From NCBI RefSeq assembly GCF_963676685.1, contig NC_092345.1, positions 25,877,585 to 25,941,584 on the forward strand: 64,000 nt of DNA. The letters are read 5' to 3'. Both the position numbers and the translations under genes were made by a program. This document shows positions 62,101-64,000 of the stretch, in pieces. Source of the stretch: Mytilus edulis (Eukaryota; Mollusca; Bivalvia; Mytilida; Mytilidae). The notes beneath the pieces are model-generated. The model ran no database searches. It worked only from the letters and a program-made list of their open reading frames with translations, and had not been told where the DNA came from. The stretch's first letter is position 1; each line of letters starts with the position of its first letter.

Positions 62101-63411
62101 CAGATGAGCAGGGGTTTTATTAATTAATGATATGATTTCCGAGTCCATGTTTTTCAAATTCCCTTCATTAGGTACGCACGCGACGAAAAGTGAGGAAAAC
62201 AATGTAACGATTTGAGAACACAAACACATAATTGGCCTATCTAGAAAAAGCCAAGACAACCACCTACTTTTTTTAAAATCTCCTAAGTGAGTTTCAATTT
62301 AAGTTTAACCCTGGACGTGTTAATTATGAAAACGTTCAGTAAGTTGATTGGAATTTTAAATGCAAATACAAAATAGACTTTGTTGTCTATTTTTTTTTAT
62401 TCTATTGCAATTGATAAGAATAAGCAAATCCATTTTCTTCAAATTCCCGAATCAAGGATATCAAATATTTTCTGCGATATGTCAAATAGGGATGTTCCAT
62501 TAAATTGATTTGATTAAATCCGTTAAACTTTAAGCCGTCGCTGTATTCCTCCGAACATGAGACATATTCCTGAAATAACATCCCATTATTCAAAAACATT
62601 AAGACCACAATAGTCTTAACGTTCAGAAATGACACCGGAATCAGAACATCTCAATAATTGTCAACAACTAAATATTTCAGACAGACGTAGGATGGATTGG
62701 GTTCTTTGCTACAATGGCTGGATGCTTTGGAAGTTTAGTTATTGCAAGGTTTGTTTTCAAGTTTACATTCATTTAAAATTGCTATTTTACTTTCAAGATT
62801 AACACAGAAATACAAGTTTAATGTTAGGAAATACAAGTATAATGTTTAGAACTGCAAGTATAATGTTAAGAAATAAAGATATAATGTTAAGAAATACAAG
62901 TATAATGTTAAGAAATACAATGCACTATGTTCAATAAACTTAAAATAGTAGTTTGTTAGATAGTCGTACAGCCACGGGAAAGATGTTATTTTTTCTGTTT
63001 CGTACTATTATTTTGTCGCAGAATTTCAATGTAGAATCGCGTTGTAGTCCTCAAACAATTGAAAGTCTAAAGTATGTTGATTCGGATCCCACGCACTTGA
63101 TAAAATAGCCAGGCGGATAAGAATAAACCAAGCACGAATCGAAAATGTATCAAGCTCTAATGCATAGGAGAATCATACGATAAACGTGAATCCATAATAT
63201 CGCTTTTGGTCAGATCTCGTGAACAATTTTCAAGAAGAATAGCCAGTGACAAATTATCTGCAACTGCAAACGTATAATCTCTTTATTTCCAGGTTCGCTG
63301 ATCTATTTATGAAACACATGAAGTTATTTTTAGTTTGTTTATATATATGTGGTGGAGGATCTTATGTTTGGTTTACTTTGATCTGTACAAAGATAATTCC
63401 ATACTCTTTAG
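56155..63411 (+). CDS. SLC49A4: SLC49A4 / DIRC2 lysosomal transporter (5' part, continues past window)
   Basis: Exons: 56155-56413, 57184-57274, 57713-57876, 58429-58489, 59152-59207, 59928-59981, 60663-60792, 61871-61979, 62681-62748, 63293-63411. Phases agree throughout, giving 370 codons plus 1 nt. The family is about 470 aa, so the last exons lie outside. The start is the first ATG after an in-frame TAG at 56146. Landmarks: RRWWVLAIFSLNCF and IIWNTWGPIAQSA (TM1), LNGIAGTVFF, DQRATATAIGS (loop), SLAYALPAGVYGVWGSVLD, DVGWIGFFATMAG. The N-terminus ENEPLI fits the acidic dileucine signal [DE]XXXL[LI] used for lysosomal sorting. SLC49A4 is a major-facilitator protein described as a proton-driven lysosomal pyridoxine exporter. 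The intron after exon 8 is GC-AG. A MITE lies 8 nt into intron 3. Confidence 0.93.
57398..57690. repeat. Two-unit tandem duplication in SLC49A4 intron 2
   Basis: Two ~145-bp units, each running from CATTCAAACTAAT through AATAAACTGCAATG and TTGACC...CATGAAGGTCAG to CTTAAGAAGTTTTA. The second ends just before exon 3. Confidence 0.85.
57884..58070. mobile_element. Deletion derivative of the fold-back MITE, at a splice donor
   Basis: GAATGAAATTCAAAACAGTG to CACTGTTTTGAATTTCATTC, flanked by TA (57882-57883, 58071-58072). It keeps most of the left arm but only ~45 bp of the right arm of the 45694-46136 family. It starts at intron position +8 of SLC49A4 exon 3. Confidence 0.88.
59330..59838 (-). 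mobile_element. Family D element, terminal hairpin with GTCC-rich linker
   Basis: The right end has ACAGACAGACGGACAAACGG then a hairpin at 59802-59834 (AATACG...GTCAAAATTTTGAC...CGTAT) and A-rich flank. AAAAAGTATACAGATC recurs inside at about 59550 and 59668. The left boundary is uncertain. It lies in SLC49A4 intron 5. Confidence 0.6.
61282..61752 (-). mobile_element. Family B element, minus orientation
   Basis: Reverse-complement relative of 33068-33496. It starts AACAAGAATGTGTCC, has two units with TTTCAAGTTGATTGGACTTC, then a run of GGACGGACGAACGGACG, and ends CTATCGTAGGTGGGGC. It lies in SLC49A4 intron 7. Confidence 0.8.
62807..62930. repeat. 22-23-bp minisatellite, about five units
   Basis: AAATACAAGTATAATGTTAAG-type units in SLC49A4 intron 9. 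Confidence 0.85.
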
Positions 63412-64000
63412 GTAATGTATTAATTCATGAATAGAAAAGTAAGGTCAATTTACATCATCAGCAGGATTATTAAAAAAATCCTAGTGAATTGTACGAGACA
63501 AGGAATCAATATTATAGATCATTACAGTACTGTAGCCATGTGTCACACCTAATTGAGCTTCGGATAAAATTAAGTAATCATTCAATGTTTTATTTGATTT
63601 TTAAAGCGCAATGATATCTTTAAACTGCATATTATTTTTACCACAGAAGATTTTGCTGAATAAGGATGAAATAATGAATGAAAAAGCACTTCCGGAATCC
63701 TATTGAAAATAAAACGATACATTTCTTTCACATGCAGACTGATTCAATTTGATTTTGGTAGATTTTCACTGCGCAAACTCGTGAAATAAGTAATAACTAC
63801 AATTTGAAACTCTGAATTTCAACAAGAAAAGAAGAAGAAATACAGAGAGCGAAGTAACTGCTTCCTTGACTGACAAACGTATAATCTATACATGTATAAC
63901 AATGCGTATTTCAACTACCTGTACTATTTTAAAGCTACTTTATTTATGTTTCTATCGCTTTAATTAACACTTTTTTTATGAACATTTTTTTCCCTATCTT
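63412..64000. other. SLC49A4 intron 10 (no exon seen)
   Basis: After the exon-10 donor (G|GTAATG) no further transporter exon is recognisable up to the edge. The remaining exons should lie to the right of the window. Confidence 0.5.

Overview
The window is a stretch of an AT-rich, intron-rich and repeat-dense animal genome. It is most likely a marine bivalve, probably a mussel of the Mytilus type. That call rests on four animal genes with short, well-conserved exons in long AT-rich introns, and on several interspersed repeat families I recognise from memory as typical of mussel genomes. The species call is inference. No bacterial features (operons, ribosome-binding sites) and no recognisable tRNA, rRNA or CRISPR are present.

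Layout: (1) 969-9531, minus strand: a complete nine-exon mitochondrial carrier of the SLC25A39/40 type (358 aa). (2) 9.8-13.0 kb, plus strand: a decayed LINE reverse transcriptase broken by at least three DNA-transposon insertions, with TSDs or matching ends. (3) 13-17 kb: intergenic repeats, including a 1.3-kb element full of the word TTGGGCCAAC. (4) 17307-32953, plus strand: a tetraspanin of the TSPAN31/TSPAN13 type with two alternative last exons 5.3 kb apart, each encoding a complete C-terminus. (5) 33-41 kb: mostly non-coding, with repeat remnants. (6) 41289-53706, minus strand: a complete non-muscle-type essential myosin light chain (147 aa, six coding exons, the first holding only the ATG). 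(7) 53.7-56.1 kb: intergenic, with a tRNA-derived SINE and a MITE. (8) 56155-63411, plus strand: the first ten coding exons of SLC49A4/DIRC2, which continues past the right edge. The pairs of genes are head-to-head (1/4 and 6/8) or tail-to-tail (4/6). They have no obvious functional link.

Repeats fill most of the rest. Five sequence-unrelated families (called A-E here) share one architecture: a terminal T-rich flank, a terminal hairpin, a GC-rich CGTC/GTCC-type linker, then a core of 100-500-bp tandem units. A second group of elements carries many copies of a short word near their ends (TTTGCGCC, TCAAATCGGCACC, TTGGGCCAAC). Two DNA elements have landed on or just beside 5' splice sites: exon 5 of the myosin light chain, where the target-site duplication copied the AG|GTA junction, and exon 3 of SLC49A4.

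All gene models were assembled by eye from splice signals, reading-frame phase and family similarity. Exon phases add up without a break in all four genes.
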